DNA of 15,105 bases. It comes from JAIBJN01 sp963748205. GTDB lineage: Bacteria; Actinomycetota; Thermoleophilia; Gaiellales; Gaiellaceae. The translations under genes and the position numbers were made by a program. The DNA lies in the NCBI GenBank assembly GCA_963748205.1, contig CAVVIB010000020.1, positions 1 through 15,105 of the forward strand. Direction: 5' to 3'. Under the pieces are notes generated by a model. It had not been told where the DNA came from. It worked only from the letters and a program-made list of their open reading frames with translations, and did no database searches. Shown one piece after another: positions 13,565-15,105 of this stretch; positions within the stretch are counted from its first letter, which is position 1; every line of letters starts with the position of its first letter.

Positions 13565-14401
13565 ATGTTGTTGTTGGAGCGAATGCGAACTGGGCTGCGT
13601 GAGATGCCGTCCAACTCCGCCTGGCTGCTTGCCCAGGCCGTGAAGCCCGCCGCGGCCGTGGCGGACGCCGCGCCCTTCGGCGGGGACTCAGTCGAGATGC
13701 GGGCGAGGCGTGCACAGGAGGCCACCGAGCGTGCTCGGGAAGCCGAAGAGCGCGCCCTCGAGGCGGCGCGGGAGTCCAAGGCTCGCGCTGCCTACGCTCG
13801 ACAGGTCAGCGAGCGTGGTCGCGCCCGAATGACCGAGGTGGAGCGCGAGACGAGTCGGAACGTGAAGCAGCGTGTGGCCGAGGCTCAGAAGGCCGCCAAC
13901 GAGTTCGTGCGGCGAGAGCGCCAGGCTGCCGAGGCGGATGCAGCAGAGGATCGGAAGGAAGTCCAGGACGAAATTGACGAGGAAGTCGAGGAAGCGCAGC
14001 TTGACGCCGAGGAGGCGCAGCAACGCGCCGAAGAACTCGTCGAGGACGCTACTGAGGCACTCGCCGAAGCCAAGCGGCTGGCGGACGAGGCGGCTCAGGC
14101 CGCTCGTGCCGCAGCCGAGGAGGCCAATCGCCAGGCGAAGCAGCTCGCCGACGAAGCGAATCAGCAAGCGAGCGACGCGGAGGCGCGGATCGGGGAAACC
14201 GAAGAACTCCGCGACCACCTAGCGGCAGCTGCAAAGCATGCCGCACGCGAGCTCAAACGGGATACCGCGAACGGCGGCTTGAAGTCCTACAACAAGCCGG
14301 AACTGGTCGAGCTTGCAGCCAGCATGGGTATCCAAGGACGGTCGAGCATGACCAAGGGCGAGCTCGTCCAGGCAATCACGAGGGCTTCTCGCAAACGCTG
14401 A
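13565..14401 (+). CDS. Long Ala/Glu coiled-coil protein with C-terminal Rho_N/SAP-like domain
   Basis: About 278 residues. A hydrophobic-basic N-terminus (LLLERMRTGLREM, WLLAQAV) is followed by a coiled coil from about 45 to 230, almost pure A, E, R, Q and D, with heptad-like AEEANRQAKQLADEA patterns and no helix breaker. The last 40 residues, LKSYNKPELVELAASMGI followed by GRSSMTKGELVQAI, fit the Rho N-terminal/SAP-type helix-extended-loop-helix fold that binds nucleic acid. So it is a nucleic-acid-binding rod by structure, with unknown role. AAAGGGG sits directly before a TTG (13562) and an ATG (13565); an ATG at 13583 behind GGAG is also possible. Codons ending in A or T (gaa, gca, caa) are more frequent here than in the genes to the left. 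The stop lies 16 bases before the next gene. Confidence 0.82.
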   Translation: MLLLERMRTGLREMPSNSAWLLAQAVKPAAAVADAAPFGGDSVEMRARRAQEATERAREAEERALEAARESKARAAYARQVSERGRARMTEVERETSRNVKQRVAEAQKAANEFVRRERQAAEADAAEDRKEVQDEIDEEVEEAQLDAEEAQQRAEELVEDATEALAEAKRLADEAAQAARAAAEEANRQAKQLADEANQQASDAEARIGETEELRDHLAAAAKHAARELKRDTANGGLKSYNKPELVELAASMGIQGRSSMTKGELVQAITRASRKR

Positions 14402-14416
14402 ACGGGAGAATTTCGG

Positions 14417-14611
14417 ATGAGAATCTTCACGAGGAAACGCCAACGGGAGCGACTCATCGATTCGGCAAGCGATTCGCTCGGCGAGCTGCGCGACGGCCTG
14501 ACCAAGAGCAGGCTTCTCAAAGCTGGGCTGATCGCTGGCGGCCTCACCGCCCTCACGGCCGGAAGCGCCGGCATCTCATCGCTCCGGCGGCGTACCGAGG
14601 GTCATGATTCC
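14417..14611 (+). CDS. 65-residue single-span membrane protein, unknown function
   Basis: The product has a basic amphipathic N-terminus (MRIFTRKRQRERLIDSASDS), one membrane segment (about 34-55, LLKAGLIAGGLTALTAGSAGI) and a short Arg-rich end (SLRRRTEGHDS). The start ATG has GGGAG seven bases before it. The 16-base gap to the coiled-coil gene suggests one transcript. It has the same layout as the first gene of the run (charged helix, one span, basic tail), so the two may work with the coiled-coil protein at the membrane; this is inferred from context. Stop TGA follows GATTCC at about 14612-14614. Confidence 0.65.
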
Positions 14612-14639
14612 TGACCGGCACAGATGCTGGGCGTGAGCG

Positions 14640-14990
14640 ATGCCTAGATCGTCGAGGACAACAGTTCCGGCCGGGCTAACAGCGGTTCCCGATCCAGGAA
14701 AACGCCTCTCGGACGGAGTCCTCGTCGAGGCCTGTATCCGTGCCCGCTTGCTCGGCATACCGCTCTTGAAGATCGAAGCGACCATGGTGCTTGCGCCAGC
14801 CGGACTTACGGCGCCGACTTCAGCTGCGCGTGCCCTGCCGGTGGGAGGCTCCACGCGGCCGTCCCGCGCAGCATCGACGCGCTCAGGGGATTCCAGACAA
14901 GGACTGGCGGAGGCTGTTCGGACGATCAACGAAGGGGCAGAGCTCCTCGCAGAAGCGCGACGCAATGGGGCCTCGGCCGGATCCTCGTAG
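14640..14990 (+). CDS. Hypothetical protein, uncertain
   Basis: 116 residues with no family resemblance. The first half is hydrophobic/Pro-rich (LVEACIRARLLGIPLLKIEA, TMVLAPAGLTAP), and the end is a likely helix (GLAEAVRTINEGAELLAEARRN). It follows the 65-residue gene in the same direction after about 25 bases, which favours it, but it lacks a clear ribosome site and its codon use is mixed. A longer open frame exists on the opposite strand. It could be chance. Confidence 0.35.
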   Translation: MPRSSRTTVPAGLTAVPDPGKRLSDGVLVEACIRARLLGIPLLKIEATMVLAPAGLTAPTSAARALPVGGSTRPSRAASTRSGDSRQGLAEAVRTINEGAELLAEARRNGASAGSS

Positions 14991-15082
14991 TCGCCGCTGA
15001 GACGAATCAACGTCAGCTCACAGAGGCTTCGGTGCCATGGCTGCGACGCGGTCATCGCCGACAGAGGTCCGTCGGCGGCATC

Positions 15083-15099
15083 CTGAGAACTGAACGGCG
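15083..15099 (+). other. Possible rRNA-operon leader/spacer element
   Basis: CTGAGAACTGAACGGCG resembles the TGAGAACT-x-x-A-x-AG-x-G element conserved in actinobacterial rRNA leaders and 16S-23S spacers (from memory of streptomycete and mycobacterial spacers). No ORF with support covers 14991-15105. If correct, 16S rRNA would start a few hundred bases beyond the window. Confidence 0.35.
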
Positions 15100-15105
15100 A
15101 ACGAT

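Noticed and set aside
13688..14218. Hydrophobic 176-codon minus-strand frame resembling a membrane protein
   Set aside because: It is the mirror of Glu/Ala/Arg codons in the coiled-coil gene, which turn into Leu/Phe/Gly/Ser on the other strand. It has no ribosome site.
14576..15055. 159-codon minus-strand frame at the right end
   Set aside because: No motif, no ribosome site, Ser/Ala/Arg-rich; it overlaps the weak plus-strand ORF, which better fits the operon direction.

Overview
This is a GC-rich stretch of an actinobacterial chromosome. The likely source is a deep-branching, environmental actinobacterium, possibly of the Thermoleophilia type. That is an inference from the high-GC codon use, a NucS mismatch endonuclease (an actinobacterial/archaeal replacement for MutS-MutL) and several large secreted proteins. 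No marker in the window fixes the lineage.

Bases 1-900: a C-terminal coding scrap on the plus strand is followed on the minus strand by infA (IF-1) and an upstream cold-shock protein gene (csp). These two overlap because csp has no stop codon before infA in any of the three forward frames. infA itself appears to start at an ATC codon behind a strong Shine-Dalgarno site. Upstream lie two divergent tRNA genes, His(GTG) on minus and Arg(TCT) on plus.

Bases 900-5270: nucS (minus) is divergent from a BBE-type FAD oxidoreductase (plus). That gene converges on a cupin gene (minus), and the two share a CTAG at their stop codons. Next comes a CPA1-type cation/proton antiporter (plus). Behind the antiporter is an orphan fragment, 4981-5202, that matches the extreme C-terminus of the M14 peptidase encoded further on. 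It looks like the relic of a lost paralogue. A strong hairpin closes the block.

Bases 5269-10075: a 916-residue secreted LVIVD/beta-propeller protein (minus) has a good promoter candidate and a 10-bp-period direct repeat in its leader. Upstream of it is an AI-2E (PerM) family transporter gene (minus) carrying three +1 insertions that cancel, so the frame looks open while about 85 residues in the middle are scrambled. Divergent to it is a Tat/lipoprotein intradiol dioxygenase (plus) with one more +1 insertion. Four +1 events in about 850 bases point to local sequence error or local decay.

Bases 10088-12952: a perfect 14-bp hairpin separates the dioxygenase from a 937-residue secreted M14 zinc carboxypeptidase (minus). 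All catalytic residues are present, but two extra domains appear to be inserted, one before and one inside the catalytic fold, and a chitobiase-like domain closes the C-terminus.

Bases 13136-14990: a plus-strand run of small genes of unknown function. They encode a membrane-anchored protein with a Ser/Arg-rich basic tail, a long Ala/Glu coiled coil ending in a Rho_N/SAP-like nucleic-acid-binding fold, a 65-residue single-span membrane protein, and a weaker fourth ORF. This is the best candidate here for an undescribed system. It might tether nucleic acid to the membrane, but that is inference only. The last bases (about 15083-15099) resemble the conserved element found in actinobacterial rRNA leaders and spacers, so an rrn operon may begin just beyond the window.
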